DNA of 64,000 bases from JACJXW01 sp964418125 (lineage in GTDB: Bacteria; Bacteroidota; Bacteroidia; Chitinophagales; Saprospiraceae), in assembly GCA_964418125.1 (NCBI GenBank), contig CAYQKY010000011.1:1-64000 (forward strand), given 5' to 3'. Of this stretch, positions 1 through 9,238 are shown in pieces. Each line of letters opens with the position of its first letter. Within the stretch, counting starts at the first letter, position 1. The position numbers and the translations under genes were made by a program. The notes under the pieces are model-generated. The model was given only the letters and a program-made list of their open reading frames with translations, was not told where the DNA came from and did no database searches.

Positions 1-235
1 TTGCCCAATCATTCCATCAATCCATCAATCCATTAAAAAAGGAGCAACCACCGAAGCGGTTACCCCTCACACTATGAAACACTATATGTTTATCTCTGTA
101 TAGAGAAATGATGACAATGCCACAGAAAACGGGCTGCGCCCTGTCAGGATATAGCCATGGGAAAAAGCAGGAATGAAAGGTACAGGTTATACTGTATAAA
201 AAGATAGATATAAAGGTAGAAAGTAATTTTATAAA

Positions 236-688
236 TTACAAGAATAACTTGCCATTCCACCACTCTTTTTCAATAACAGCATTGTACTTCCGGTAAAAAT
301 TCAGGGCAGGCTCGTTCCAGTCGAGGACCTGCCACTTCACGAGGCGGCAAGCTTTCTTTCTGGCTTGTTCCAGAAAAGCGTCGAAGAGGGCGCGCCCGAT
401 GCCGCGGCCGCGGTAGGCCTCTTTCACCACAAAATCCTCCAGGTACATCATGCGGCCCTTCCAGGTGGAATAGGAAGTGTAATACAGGGCCATGCCCACG
501 GCCTGCCCGTCGGCCTCCACCATCAGCACTTCGAAAAAGCCGGCGTCGAAATCCCGGCGGTAATCATCGGCCGTTGCGGTAAATTCGTGCTCTGCCCGTT
601 CGTACATGGCCAGTTCGCGGACCAGGGCGTGCACGGCAGGCAGGTCTTCCCGGCTGCCGGGGCGAATCGTGAAGTTCTTTTCTTGCAT
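236..688 (-). CDS. GNAT acetyltransferase, spermidine/thialysine N-acetyltransferase-like
   Basis: A 150-residue single-domain GNAT acetyltransferase that would move an acetyl group from acetyl-CoA to a primary amine. The acetyl-CoA loop RGRGIG is at residues 93-98, after the YLEDFVV strand (82-88); the WNEPALNFY motif (124-132) is typical of the SSAT/diamine acetyltransferase branch, as is the N-terminal helix with ELAMYE. Length fits the family. It lies 15 bp downstream of the acylphosphatase gene on the same strand, so the two are probably co-transcribed. The amine substrate (polyamine, thialysine or other) cannot be read from the sequence. No signal peptide; cytoplasmic. Confidence 0.85.
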   Translation of the reverse strand: MQEKNFTIRPGSREDLPAVHALVRELAMYERAEHEFTATADDYRRDFDAGFFEVLMVEADGQAVGMALYYTSYSTWKGRMMYLEDFVVKEAYRGRGIGRALFDAFLEQARKKACRLVKWQVLDWNEPALNFYRKYNAVIEKEWWNGKLFL

Positions 689-703
689 AGCGGAGAGGTG
701 GCT

Positions 704-973
704 TTACCGTTGAATTTCAAAACCTCTGAAGCCCTGCAGGTTCCCTTCTTTAACATCCACTTGTTCTACCCGCGCCTGCTCCGGCCCTTCTTCACACCAT
801 CGGACGAAGGCCTGCAGGCTGGCTTCTTCGCCCTCGGCCTCGGCGTACACGGTTCCGTCGGGCTCATTGCGCACATAACCTCGCAGCCCCAGTTCTTCAG
901 CTTTGCGGCGGGCGGAGGCCCGGTACCATACGCCCTGGACTTTCCCTTTGATGTGGAGCTTGTAGTGTTTCAT
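704..973 (-). CDS. acyP: acylphosphatase
   Basis: Small cytoplasmic enzyme (89 aa) that hydrolyses acyl phosphates such as acetyl phosphate or carbamoyl phosphate. The family signature GKVQGVWYR is at residues 10-18, with Arg18 as the phosphate-binding arginine, and Asn36 in GYVRNEPDG is the catalytic asparagine. Length is typical. It is the first gene of a probable two-gene unit with the downstream GNAT acetyltransferase (15 bp gap). The start ATG is the only reasonable one, because the conserved core begins within ten residues of it. Confidence 0.93.
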   Translation of the reverse strand: MKHYKLHIKGKVQGVWYRASARRKAEELGLRGYVRNEPDGTVYAEAEGEEASLQAFVRWCEEGPEQARVEQVDVKEGNLQGFRGFEIQR

Positions 974-1055
974 CTTTTTTTGGGGAGAAGATATAAAATT
1001 ATAAGGCTTTCGGCAGGATACCGAAAAAAGAAAAAATGAGCCATCCCGAATTTTG

Positions 1056-1186
1056 AAATGGAACGCGGATGGGCACAGATCTGCCGGGTTTCCGCAGGCC
1101 TTGTCCGGGGTATCCGTAAAGATCCGCGGTTTTTCACCGTGAGATCCGTGGAATCCGCCTAATCGGCGTTAATCCGCGTTCCATTT
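1056..1186. repeat. intergenic inverted repeat, 15-bp perfect arms
   Basis: The arms 1056-1070 (AAATGGAACGCGGAT) and 1172-1186 are exact reverse complements. Between them are several more copies of ATCCGCG/GATCCG-like words, so the interval reads as a degenerate palindromic intergenic repeat. It lies between the upstream end of acyP and the 3' end of the FAD oxidoreductase gene. No coding potential was seen in it. Confidence 0.7.
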
Positions 1187-1213
1187 TTCTGCCTTACGCC
1201 GGCTTTTTTCAGG

Positions 1214-2623
1214 TTACCCCTTTTCCGGCAGAATGTTCTGGTTGACCCGGAAGAAGTTTTCCGGGTCATATTCGGCCTTGATTTGTGAGAGGCGCTCGTA
1301 GTTTGCCTGATAGGTGGCTTTAATGCGGCTCGGCCCTTCTTCCATCATGAAGTTTACATAGGCGCCCCCGGCAGAGTAGGGGTGAAGCGCCGCCCAGTAG
1401 TCTTTGGCCCATTGGCTGATGCTTTCCCTGCTGTCGGGGGTTTCTCCTATGCCGGTGATCACCAGAGACCATTTGGCGTCGCGAAAACCGAAAGCTGTTT
1501 CTTTCTGGGCTACCCGGTGGACGGCCCCGTCTATGGGGTAAAGGTGCATGGCCGACAGGGTTGTGGGAATGCGCTTGCCGAACTCCAGGTGTTGTTCAAT
1601 AGCCTCATCAGGCAGTTCTTTAACGAAGTCGCCTTTCCAGTACCATTGCAGGCCGGAGGGCAGCAGCGGAGTGAACATACTCTGCAAGGCAGGAAATGGC
1701 ATGGGGCCAACAGCATCCAGTATTGGCGGGTATTGCTGCCGTACTTCGCGGAAGGCCTCCTCTGCTTTTTCCATGTCGCCGGAATAACACCAGACAATAC
1801 CGCAGGCCGGCTGAAGGTGCAACGCCTCCGGGAAGGGCGGCGCCGGCGGCACTTTCATGATGGCCACAAAGCCGTAGAGGCCTTCCGGAGCATTGGGTTG
1901 GAAATCGCGGTACCAGGACAACACCTCCTTAGTCTGCTCTAACGGCCAGAACATGGGGCCGGCGTATACCGTGTGTACCGGATGGGCCCGGAACAAGAAG
2001 GAAGTGACGATGCCAAAGTTGCCGCCGCCGCCCCGGATGGCCCAGAACAGGCCCGGATTCTCATTCTCGCTGGCCTTCACTTTCTCTCCGCTGGCCAACA
2101 CCAGCTCGGCTTCGATCAGGTTATCGATAGTGAGGCCGTATTTGCGGGAGAGGTAACCGTGTCCGCCGCCCAGTGTCAGCCCGGCAATACCGGTTGAGGA
2201 AATGATGCCTGCCGGAACGGCCAGGCCGTGGGGATGGGTGGCGGCGTCTACCTCACCCTGGGTGCAGCCGGCCTGGACGCGCACCTGTTGCTTTTCGGCA
2301 TCCACCCGAATGCCTTTCATGAGGCGCAGGTCGATCACCAGGCCGCCGTCGCAACTGCCCAGGCCGGCGCCGTTGTGCCCTCCGCTCCGTACGGCAACCA
2401 GGATATCGTGTTTCCGGGCATAGTTGATTGCGGTGATGACGTCGTGCTCGTCGAGGCATTGGGCGATCAGGGCAGGGAAACGTTCTATCATCCCGTTGTA
2501 CAGGGCGCGGGCTTCATCGTAGCCTTCGTCGAAGGGGCGGATGAGCGGCCCTTTGAATTCAGCCCGAAGGCTTTCAAAAGCTTTGCCTTCGAGCGGGCTT
2601 TGGGAAATGCTTTGTGTTTTCAT
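1214..2623 (-). CDS. FAD-binding oxidoreductase, berberine bridge enzyme family
   Basis: A 469-residue flavoprotein oxidase/dehydrogenase of the PCMH (p-cresol methylhydroxylase/VAO) superfamily. The N-terminal FAD_binding_4 region has RSGGHN at 79-84, where His83 is expected to carry the 8-alpha-histidyl FAD bond. The glycine-rich TLGGGHGYLSRKYG segment follows, and the C-terminal BBE motif (YDPENFFRVNQNI) ends the protein. The second covalent cysteine found in bicovalent members (GxC before the GGG segment) seems to be replaced in PAGIISSTG, suggesting a single covalent link. The substrate is unknown; relatives oxidise sugars, alkaloids or polyketides. I chose ATG 2623 over an upstream in-frame start at 2689, because the added 22 residues look unrelated to the family. 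No signal peptide. Confidence 0.88.
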   Translation of the reverse strand: MKTQSISQSPLEGKAFESLRAEFKGPLIRPFDEGYDEARALYNGMIERFPALIAQCLDEHDVITAINYARKHDILVAVRSGGHNGAGLGSCDGGLVIDLRLMKGIRVDAEKQQVRVQAGCTQGEVDAATHPHGLAVPAGIISSTGIAGLTLGGGHGYLSRKYGLTIDNLIEAELVLASGEKVKASENENPGLFWAIRGGGGNFGIVTSFLFRAHPVHTVYAGPMFWPLEQTKEVLSWYRDFQPNAPEGLYGFVAIMKVPPAPPFPEALHLQPACGIVWCYSGDMEKAEEAFREVRQQYPPILDAVGPMPFPALQSMFTPLLPSGLQWYWKGDFVKELPDEAIEQHLEFGKRIPTTLSAMHLYPIDGAVHRVAQKETAFGFRDAKWSLVITGIGETPDSRESISQWAKDYWAALHPYSAGGAYVNFMMEEGPSRIKATYQANYERLSQIKAEYDPENFFRVNQNILPEKG

Positions 2624-2833
2624 CAGGATCTTGGTTTTTATTTGAATGAAAGAATTGTCCGATAGGGAGAGCGCAGAGGCCGGAGACAAAAGTAACGGGT
2701 TGCCGGACGGGTTGCCGTTGCAGATGAGTTGACTGGGGCATCCCCTTATCCCCCCGTGCTTATTTTTAGTAAACGGTAGGCCGGACAGGCTCCAAACCAG
2801 GAAGTTATTCTTCTCCGGGCCCTTAGTGATTGT

Positions 2834-2873
2834 TTGGAGGTGGTGCTTTTGCAGCCCAAATGACTACCTCCAA
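2834..2873. promoter_or_regulatory. inverted repeat upstream of the amidohydrolase gene
   Basis: TTGGAGGTGGT (2834-2844) faces ACTACCTCCAA (2863-2873): 11-bp arms with one mismatch and an 18-nt loop. It lies about 30 bp before the -7-like element of the amidohydrolase promoter region, so it could be an operator or an mRNA hairpin. No other evidence for function. Confidence 0.35.
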
Positions 2874-2894
2874 CAAGCACTTATTCTATTATCA

Positions 2895-3104
2895 TTCCTT
2901 AGCTTTGCTGAAAATCAAAAGAAGATAGAAATGAAAAAGTCTGTTTTTGNNNNNNNNNNNNNNNNNNNNNNNNNNNNNNNNNNNNNNNNNNNNNNNNNNN
3001 NNNNNNNNNNNNNNNNNNNNNNNNNNNNNNNNNNNNNNNNNNNNNNNNNTTCCTTAGCTTTGCTGAAAATCAAAAGAAGATAGAAATGAAAAAGTCTGTT
3101 TTTG
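2895..3104. other. scaffold gap of 100 N flanked by an identical 55-bp overlap
   Basis: Positions 2950-3049 are 100 Ns. The 55 bp before the gap (2895-2949) are identical to the 55 bp after it (3050-3104). Both copies contain the TAGCTTTG promoter-like element, the ATG and the first six codons of the amidohydrolase. The simplest reading is two contigs that overlap by one k-mer but were joined as a scaffold with a default-size gap. If so, the true genome has one copy and no missing DNA here. Confidence 0.9.
3055..3062 (+). promoter_or_regulatory. Bacteroidota-type -7 element (TAGCTTTG)
   Basis: TAGCTTTG matches the TAnnTTTG -7 consensus of the Bacteroidota primary sigma factor and ends 23 bp before the amidohydrolase ATG at 3086. 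No convincing TTG -33 element is seen at the usual distance. The same element is at 2900-2907 in the copy left of the gap. Confidence 0.45.
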
Positions 3105-4801
3105 CTCTTTTGCTGGCAGTAGTTTTCCTGGTTTCCTGCCGGCAGGCAGCCGAAACAACCATTGCCGACACCATCATGGTCAATGGCAATATTTATACTG
3201 TGGATGATAATAACCCAACTGCCGAAGCCATCGCTATTCGTGACGGCCGCATCCTTTCGGTAGGGAGCAATGAGGAAGTCCGGAAATTTCAGGGCGACAG
3301 CACCGCAGTGGTTGACCTGGAGGAAAAGTTTGCCATGCCCGGCTTTATCGAAGGGCACGGCCATTTCTCCGGCCTGGGCCAGAGCCTGATCCATTTGAAC
3401 TTCCTGAAGTCCCGGAGCTGGGATGAGATCGTTCAGCTGGTTGCCGAGGCGGCCGAGAAGGCCGAGCCGGGAGAATGGATCACCGGCAGGGGCTGGCACC
3501 AGGAGAAATGGGAAGAACCCCTGGAGCGCTCGGTGTTGGGCTATCCCTATCACGACAAGCTCAGCCAGGTGTCTCCTGATAATCCGGTCATGCTGCGGCA
3601 TGCCAGCGGACACAGCCTGATGGCCAACGCCAGGGCCATGGAGATCGCCGGTATTACAGCGGAGACGCCCGACCCTTTCGGCGGGGAGATCGTTCGCGAT
3701 TCCCGGGGAGAAGCCATTGGGGTATTTGACGAAACGGCGATGGGCCTGATCGGCGACGCCTATCAGGAATACCGGGCTACATTAAGCCCCGAGCTGAAAA
3801 AAAAGGAATGGCTCAAAGGCATCGCCCTGGCCGAAGAGGAGTGCCTGAAAAAAGGAGTCACTTCTTTTCAGGATGCCGGTTCCTCCTTCCAGGAGATCAG
3901 CTGGTATACCGGGCTGGCCGAAAATGGCGAATTGGGCCTGCGCCTCTGGGTGATGATCAGCGGGCGGGAACCCGGGCTGGAAGAAAAAGCCGCCGGCTTC
4001 CCGCAAACCGGTATCGGCCATGATTTCCTCACCGTTCGGGCCATCAAAGGCTATATGGACGGCGCCCTGGGGGCCTATGGCGCCTGGCTGCTCGAACCCT
4101 ACGCCGATAAACCCGGCTCCTACGGCAAGAACACCACCGATATCGATACCCTGAAGAAATGGGCGCAGATCGCTTTCGACAACGGCCTGCAATACTGCGT
4201 ACATGCCATCGGCGACCGCGGGAACCGGGAGGTGCTGGATATTTTCGAAGAACAATTCCGGCCGGATCCTTCCAAAACCGGCCTGCGCTGGCGGGTGGAG
4301 CACGCCCAGCACCTGGATACAACCGACATTCCCCGGTTTAAGAAGATGGACGTGATCGCCTCCATGCAGGGCATCCACTGTACTTCCGATGCCCCCTTTG
4401 TCGTCAAGCGGCTGGGCGAAGAGCGCGCCCGCCTCGGCGCCTATCCCTGGCGCTCATTGCTGGACAACGGCGTCCTGATCGCCAACGGCACCGACGCCCC
4501 GGTGGAGGATGTCGACCCCATCGAGTGCTTCTACGCTTCCGTTACCCGAAAACGCGCCGATAACGGCATGGAATTCTACCCCGAACAGCGCATGACGCGG
4601 GCCGAGGCCATCTATTCCTACACCCTCGGTAATGCCTATGCTGCCTTCGAGGAAGAGCTCAAAGGCTCCCTGGAAACAGGTAAAGTTGCGGATATCGTCG
4701 TGCTGTCCAAAGACCTGTCTTCCTGCCCGGATGAGGAAATCCTTGAAACGGAAGTCCTGATGACGATTGTGGATGGAAAGGTGAAGTATGAGAGGAAATG
4801 A
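3086..4801 (+). CDS. amidohydrolase family lipoprotein (YtcJ-like)
   Basis: A 571-residue metal-dependent hydrolase of the amidohydrolase_3 group. It starts with a lipoprotein signal (MKKSVFALLLAVVFLVSC, lipid-modified Cys18), so it is predicted to be anchored in the cell envelope facing the periplasm. The metal-binding HGH motif is at 91-93 in GFIEGHGHFSG. Further ligand motifs are HAIGDRG, VEHAQH and the C-terminal NGTDAPV aspartate. YtcJ-like enzymes hydrolyse amide or cyclic-amide substrates, but the true substrate is unknown. The start is fixed by the signal peptide. A truncated second copy of its first codons lies left of the scaffold gap and is probably an assembly artefact. Confidence 0.87.
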   Translation: MKKSVFALLLAVVFLVSCRQAAETTIADTIMVNGNIYTVDDNNPTAEAIAIRDGRILSVGSNEEVRKFQGDSTAVVDLEEKFAMPGFIEGHGHFSGLGQSLIHLNFLKSRSWDEIVQLVAEAAEKAEPGEWITGRGWHQEKWEEPLERSVLGYPYHDKLSQVSPDNPVMLRHASGHSLMANARAMEIAGITAETPDPFGGEIVRDSRGEAIGVFDETAMGLIGDAYQEYRATLSPELKKKEWLKGIALAEEECLKKGVTSFQDAGSSFQEISWYTGLAENGELGLRLWVMISGREPGLEEKAAGFPQTGIGHDFLTVRAIKGYMDGALGAYGAWLLEPYADKPGSYGKNTTDIDTLKKWAQIAFDNGLQYCVHAIGDRGNREVLDIFEEQFRPDPSKTGLRWRVEHAQHLDTTDIPRFKKMDVIASMQGIHCTSDAPFVVKRLGEERARLGAYPWRSLLDNGVLIANGTDAPVEDVDPIECFYASVTRKRADNGMEFYPEQRMTRAEAIYSYTLGNAYAAFEEELKGSLETGKVADIVVLSKDLSSCPDEEILETEVLMTIVDGKVKYERK

Positions 4802-4836
4802 TGTGCGATGCTCTGAAGACATCAAACATCGCACAT
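4801..4836. terminator. hairpin between convergent genes
   Basis: ATGTGCGATG (4801-4810) and CATCGCACAT (4827-4836) form perfect 10-bp arms just after the amidohydrolase stop codon and 16 bp before the 3' end of the convergent secreted-protein gene. It could end transcription in both directions, although neither side has a classic T tract. The right half belongs to a 25-bp dispersed repeat also found at 45204-45228. Confidence 0.45.
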
Positions 4837-4852
4837 CAAAAATCAAAAATCC

Positions 4853-7645
4853 CTACCTGTTCCCTCGCAGCAAGGTAATATAGCCACTCAATATTTCCGG
4901 GCCGGGCACAATCCCGGCTACCCGTCGCTCGAAATATCTGCAGCTGTAATAGTACGTCCCTTCCGCCAGTTCTTTGCCCTGCAGGTTGGTGCCGTCCCAG
5001 TTGAGGTTTGGGTCGGTGGTGGTGAAGACCAGTTCACCCCAGCGGTTGAAGACATTGAACTCTACCCGGTCGATGAAACAGAAGGGATAAGGCTTGAACA
5101 GGTCGTTCTGGCCGTCCCCGTTGGGAGTGAAAGTATTGGGCAGGAAGTAGGACGGACAGTTGTCCACGCATATGATATTGCTGGGGGCGCTTCGGTTCTC
5201 GAAGGTATCGAGGGCAATGACGTAGTAACAGCCGGCGATGCCGATATCGGGTTTGTGTTCGAACTCGGTGACCCTGGAATCATCGATGCTGGCTATTAGC
5301 TGGAACTCGGAATCTTCAAAGGGAGCGTAGAACACCTCATAGCCGACCACATCATCCGTTTCTTCGCACAAGTCCATGGGGTTCACCCATATAAGCGTAT
5401 TGCGCAACAGTTCCTCATCGGTGCAGTTGACGGCTTCGTCACAAGCATTGAGGACTTCCAGGGTAGGAGGGCAGGGCGGGACATTATCGACCGGCGCCGC
5501 GCAGGCTTCCTGAGAATCATTCTTCAAAGAATCCATCACCCCCTCGACGCCATAAGAGCCCAGGCTTTGAATGACATAACAGTATTCCTTCCCGTTGATC
5601 AGCCCTGTATCGGAATAGGGCGGGGCGTTCACCACCGCCAGAGGGTCGAGGCCTCCCTGGGCGTTGGCCCGGAAGACGGTATATTCGAAATTCTCCCAGG
5701 GCACATTTTCCTCCCAGCTCAGCACGTTGGTGTTATCCGTAGGAGCGATGCTGAGGAAGACCGATGAAGCGGGGTTGGTGGCCCCCAGCAGGGTAGTGTT
5801 TTCGATATAGAAATTGACTTTGTAGCTGTAGGCCGTGCCCCGGGTATTGAGGCCCGAGTCGACAAAGCAGGTGTCGTTGGCGCCCTGCGGCCCGGAGAAG
5901 TACGGGCTGGTAAATTCCACACCGATCGGGCCGAAGTCGCTGTCGGCCGGGTTGATGCCCTCGGCGCGCAGCACTTCGTAGCGGTAGGGGCCGGGGTTCT
6001 CCAGCGTGTCCAGGTCCATAGCTATCGGTTTTGTCCAGCATACCTGCATTTCGCCGTCGCCGGACCCGGTCCTCAGCACGCTCACCTGGGTGATCAGCGG
6101 GATATCGCGGTCGAGCTGTATGCACACCTCATCGGAAGGCAGGCTCTCCACGACATTATAGGTATAATCGCCACCCGGGGTGGTTTTGGCAAACTGCGCA
6201 AGGATGCGGTAGCAGTAGGTGCGCCCCCGTTCGACGTTCGGGTCATTGAAAACATAACGCCCTCCGGCCTCATCCATGATGGGGACGTTATTGAGCTTGG
6301 TATAGCCTCTCCCTGCCAGGCCGGGCCGGCAGTCGTCGGGCGGAAAGTTATTGCTGCCCTGCCTGCGCCAGACAGTAAAGCCCCGGAAGTAATTGTCGGC
6401 TGCATCTTCACAGAAGTACGGCTTGGCCCAGGAAACGGTGACCACTCCGGAATTGGATTCCGCCTGCACGTCCTCCGGCGGTGGCCCCACCACTTTGATA
6501 CGCACCGTTTTGAGGGTGGCAAGGCCTGAAGTGTCGCCAAAGAAATTATCCGTGGCCTTGAACACCACCGAATAGTATTGGTCGGAAATATGCTCGCAGG
6601 CTGTTTGCCACCGGAAAGTCTTTCGGACGGGGTCTTCCTCGAAAGCATTGGACTCAGGCGTGAAGGTGGCCGGGCTGAAGGTTACTTCAAATGGGCCGCC
6701 CAGGGCGGTGAGGCGTACCTGCTGGCTTGTTTCTTCCAGGGGAGCTGTACCGGTTACCTCAAATTCGAGGACTTCTCCGGCGACGACACAGATTTCGTCG
6801 AAGGGCGTTTCTACCTCCGGCGGCAGGTTCTCACATTCCTCGATCAGGATCTGCATGTCCCGGACGATGGTGTCGATGGCGATGCCGTCCCGGTACTCGA
6901 TGATGATCATGGCCAGGTTGTATTCGCCGGGGCGCTGGGGGGCGTCCCAGACAATGTCTCCCGTCAATTCGTCGATAGTAAGCTTGTTGTTGATGGGGTC
7001 ATCCCCGATAAGGTAGGGCCAGACGTAGTTGGGGACGTTCGTGCCCACATCCTGCAGCGGGACGATGAAATGGTACGAAAGGCTGTCGCCGTCGGGATCG
7101 TAAGCATTGGGGTTGTGGGTGAATACTTTGCCTACACAACCGATATCGATGGGCGGTTGCAGGAGTTCCGGCGTATTGTTGCAGCCCTGGAACTGGGGGT
7201 TGGGGAAGGTATAGGTGGTCTGAATATGGAATTTCACCTGGTCGGAGTTGGGGAAGTTGACGTTCAGGATGCCCCCGTTCCGGTTGGGGTCGGTCATGGA
7301 GAGGACATAAGTCCCGCGGGAGGGGTAAGTATGCGTGGCGATATAGAGGTTTTTCTTGGTATCGTTTTCCAGGATCTCGCCCTGGGGCGGGCTGCCGGGG
7401 CCGTTGAATCGGGCCACCCGTTCGCAGGTGCCGTCCCCCCAGCAGATGGTGAGGGTGTCGCGGTCGGCAGGCCGGCTGCTGGCCTTGGTGTAGGTCGTTA
7501 TGGTGGCTCGGACGGTAAGGCTTTGAACGCAGTCGCCTACTTGTTCAACGGTGATCTCTCCGGCGCGGTTGTGAGTAGCCAGTGCCTGCCCGGCACTGCC
7601 TGCCACAAGAATGAAAACAAGAAGGAAACGGTATATCTTGGGCAT
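4853..7645 (-). CDS. large secreted protein with fibronectin-like modules and gliding-motility/T9SS C-terminal domain
   Basis: A 930-residue exported protein. A signal peptide (MPKIYRFLLVFILVAGSAGQALA) is followed by the THNRAGEIT opening common in large Bacteroidota surface proteins. PKD/cadherin-like segments occupy roughly the first 400 residues, then several fibronectin type III-like beta domains. It ends with a type B sorting domain containing FLPNTFTPNGDGQNDLF, FNRWGELVF and a GTYYY strand. Such domains direct cargo through the type IX secretion system to the surface or medium. A structural or adhesive role is likely; no enzyme motif was found. I chose ATG 7645, not the in-frame start at 7720, because it begins exactly at the signal peptide. 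Confidence 0.87.
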   Translation of the reverse strand: MPKIYRFLLVFILVAGSAGQALATHNRAGEITVEQVGDCVQSLTVRATITTYTKASSRPADRDTLTICWGDGTCERVARFNGPGSPPQGEILENDTKKNLYIATHTYPSRGTYVLSMTDPNRNGGILNVNFPNSDQVKFHIQTTYTFPNPQFQGCNNTPELLQPPIDIGCVGKVFTHNPNAYDPDGDSLSYHFIVPLQDVGTNVPNYVWPYLIGDDPINNKLTIDELTGDIVWDAPQRPGEYNLAMIIIEYRDGIAIDTIVRDMQILIEECENLPPEVETPFDEICVVAGEVLEFEVTGTAPLEETSQQVRLTALGGPFEVTFSPATFTPESNAFEEDPVRKTFRWQTACEHISDQYYSVVFKATDNFFGDTSGLATLKTVRIKVVGPPPEDVQAESNSGVVTVSWAKPYFCEDAADNYFRGFTVWRRQGSNNFPPDDCRPGLAGRGYTKLNNVPIMDEAGGRYVFNDPNVERGRTYCYRILAQFAKTTPGGDYTYNVVESLPSDEVCIQLDRDIPLITQVSVLRTGSGDGEMQVCWTKPIAMDLDTLENPGPYRYEVLRAEGINPADSDFGPIGVEFTSPYFSGPQGANDTCFVDSGLNTRGTAYSYKVNFYIENTTLLGATNPASSVFLSIAPTDNTNVLSWEENVPWENFEYTVFRANAQGGLDPLAVVNAPPYSDTGLINGKEYCYVIQSLGSYGVEGVMDSLKNDSQEACAAPVDNVPPCPPTLEVLNACDEAVNCTDEELLRNTLIWVNPMDLCEETDDVVGYEVFYAPFEDSEFQLIASIDDSRVTEFEHKPDIGIAGCYYVIALDTFENRSAPSNIICVDNCPSYFLPNTFTPNGDGQNDLFKPYPFCFIDRVEFNVFNRWGELVFTTTDPNLNWDGTNLQGKELAEGTYYYSCRYFERRVAGIVPGPEILSGYITLLRGNR

Positions 7646-7905
7646 ATGCAATAGATTTGAAATATCGACGTTCGTTAGGGTGTGTCTGAAGAATGCCTTT
7701 GGAGGTACACCCAAGTACAAGTTAATAATTTATGCTGGAACGATGAACTGCTTTCTGTTTAACGACGGGGCAGAGAAAATAGTTTGTGGGAAATTATCGC
7801 CTGGAAGTCATTGGATGGGAATATGCCGCTCCCAAAAAGGGTGACGGCGTTTTTGTTTTTCCGGCTAAAGGCTTTAAAATTGTGGATTCCCAAACTGATA
7901 AAAGT

Positions 7906-9144
7906 ATGAACAAAAATTACCCCCTGATCCTGTTTGTGGTAATGGTTGCCGGTTTTGTCCTGCGGGAATGGGCCCGCCCTAACCGCCTGGGCGCTGCCAT
8001 GTTGAAGTACGAGGTGGAACAGAAAATTGCGCTCCTGGACCCGGCGTTCAGCCAGTTTATCAAAGATTATGAGTCCTTTCTCATCGGGCATTTACAGGAG
8101 GAGGGCGTGCCCGGAGCTGCCGTCGCCATCGTCAAGGACAGCACCGTCGCCCTGCTGAAGCCTTATGGCCTTTGTTCCGTAGCTGCCGGCGAACCCATTG
8201 ATCTTCATACATCCTTTCGCGTTGCTTCCCTGTCTAAAGGGTTTACCGGCCTGCTTTCGGCAATGTTGGTGGAAGATGGCGCCCTGAGTTGGGAGGAGCC
8301 CGTTCATGAACACGTGCCCGCCCTTAAGCTGAAGACCGAGGAGCAGACCCGCGCCCTTCAGTTGCGCCATGTGCTGAGCCACACGACCGGCCTGCCGCGC
8401 CACACCTATTCCAACCTTCTGAATATGGGCATGGCCTATCCGGCAATTATGGAGATGCTGAAGGAAGTAGAGCCTTCCCATCCGGTTGGAGCCTTTCACA
8501 ATTATCAGAATGTGGCTTTCAGCCTTTCGGGAGATGTATTGCAGTCCGTTACGGGAAAGCCATTCGGGCAACTCCTGCAGGAACGGCTGTTCCGGCCCCT
8601 GGGAATGAAGGATGCATCGGCTTCCTATGAAACGTTCCTTGCTGCCGAAAACCGGGCTCTGCCGCACCGCCGGGCCGTTGCCGGCTTCGAGACGGTAAAT
8701 ATAGAACCAAACTATTACGAAGTGGCGCCGGCGGCCGGCGTAAATGCCAGCATCAGCGATATGGCCGAGTGGCTGCAACTCCTGTTGGGCAACCGGCCGC
8801 ACCTCGCCACCGAAGCCTTGCTGGACCAGGTGTTTCGGCCATTCGCAGAGATCCCCGTCAACGACCGGGTGCTCCGCAACTGGGACGGCCTGGAAAGCGC
8901 CCACTACGGCATGGGCTGGCGGATCCTGAATCTAAGAGGAGGCATGGAAGTCGTCCAACATAGTGGTTACGTCAATGGCTACCGGGCGGAGATCGCCTTC
9001 AACCGAAAGGAAAAGATCGGCATTGTGTTGCTTACCAATGCGCCCAACTACACGGTAGGGCACAGTATACCTGCATTTTTCGAGCAGTATCAGGCCCAAT
9101 GTATGCACCAAAAAGAGGGCGGGGAACCGCTTCTTGTGAATTAA
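7906..9144 (+). CDS. serine hydrolase, class C beta-lactamase/penicillin-binding-protein fold
   Basis: A 412-residue protein with an N-terminal hydrophobic anchor (about residues 5-19), so probably membrane-tethered in the periplasm. It has the three beta-lactamase-fold motifs: SxxK as Ser108-Leu-Ser-Lys111 in FRVASLSKGFTG, YxN in HNYQNVAFS, and the third box HSG in VVQHSGYVNGY near the C terminus. Family members include esterases, D-aminopeptidases and DD-peptidases, and true beta-lactamase activity is not implied. ATG 7906 is preferred over one 120 bp upstream because the hydrophobic anchor then starts at the N terminus. It is followed by a tandem-repeat intergenic region. Confidence 0.87.
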   Translation: MNKNYPLILFVVMVAGFVLREWARPNRLGAAMLKYEVEQKIALLDPAFSQFIKDYESFLIGHLQEEGVPGAAVAIVKDSTVALLKPYGLCSVAAGEPIDLHTSFRVASLSKGFTGLLSAMLVEDGALSWEEPVHEHVPALKLKTEEQTRALQLRHVLSHTTGLPRHTYSNLLNMGMAYPAIMEMLKEVEPSHPVGAFHNYQNVAFSLSGDVLQSVTGKPFGQLLQERLFRPLGMKDASASYETFLAAENRALPHRRAVAGFETVNIEPNYYEVAPAAGVNASISDMAEWLQLLLGNRPHLATEALLDQVFRPFAEIPVNDRVLRNWDGLESAHYGMGWRILNLRGGMEVVQHSGYVNGYRAEIAFNRKEKIGIVLLTNAPNYTVGHSIPAFFEQYQAQCMHQKEGGEPLLVN

Positions 9145-9173
9145 AAAACTATTGATTTTTCAGGTGCAAACGC

Positions 9174-9229
9174 CGAATCCCGAACAACGAATCCCGAATC
9201 CCGAACAACGAATCCCGAATCCCGAACAG
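9174..9229. repeat. short-period tandem repeat (CGAATCCCGAACAA type)
   Basis: About 56 bp built from CGAATCCCGAAC and CGAACAACGAATC words, between the convergent hydrolase and sigma-54 activator genes. It belongs to the same class of GAATC-based arrays seen in several other gaps of this window. It creates a false open frame rich in Pro-Asn-Pro-Glu. Confidence 0.8.
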
Positions 9230-9238
9230 CCCCCCAAA

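Noticed and set aside
2915..3613. minus-strand frame running across the N gap
   Set aside because: It is antisense to the amidohydrolase and includes unknown bases, so it cannot be a supported gene.
7906..9144. antibiotic-resistance beta-lactamase
   Set aside because: The fold motifs fit many serine hydrolases; the sequence alone does not support beta-lactam hydrolysis.
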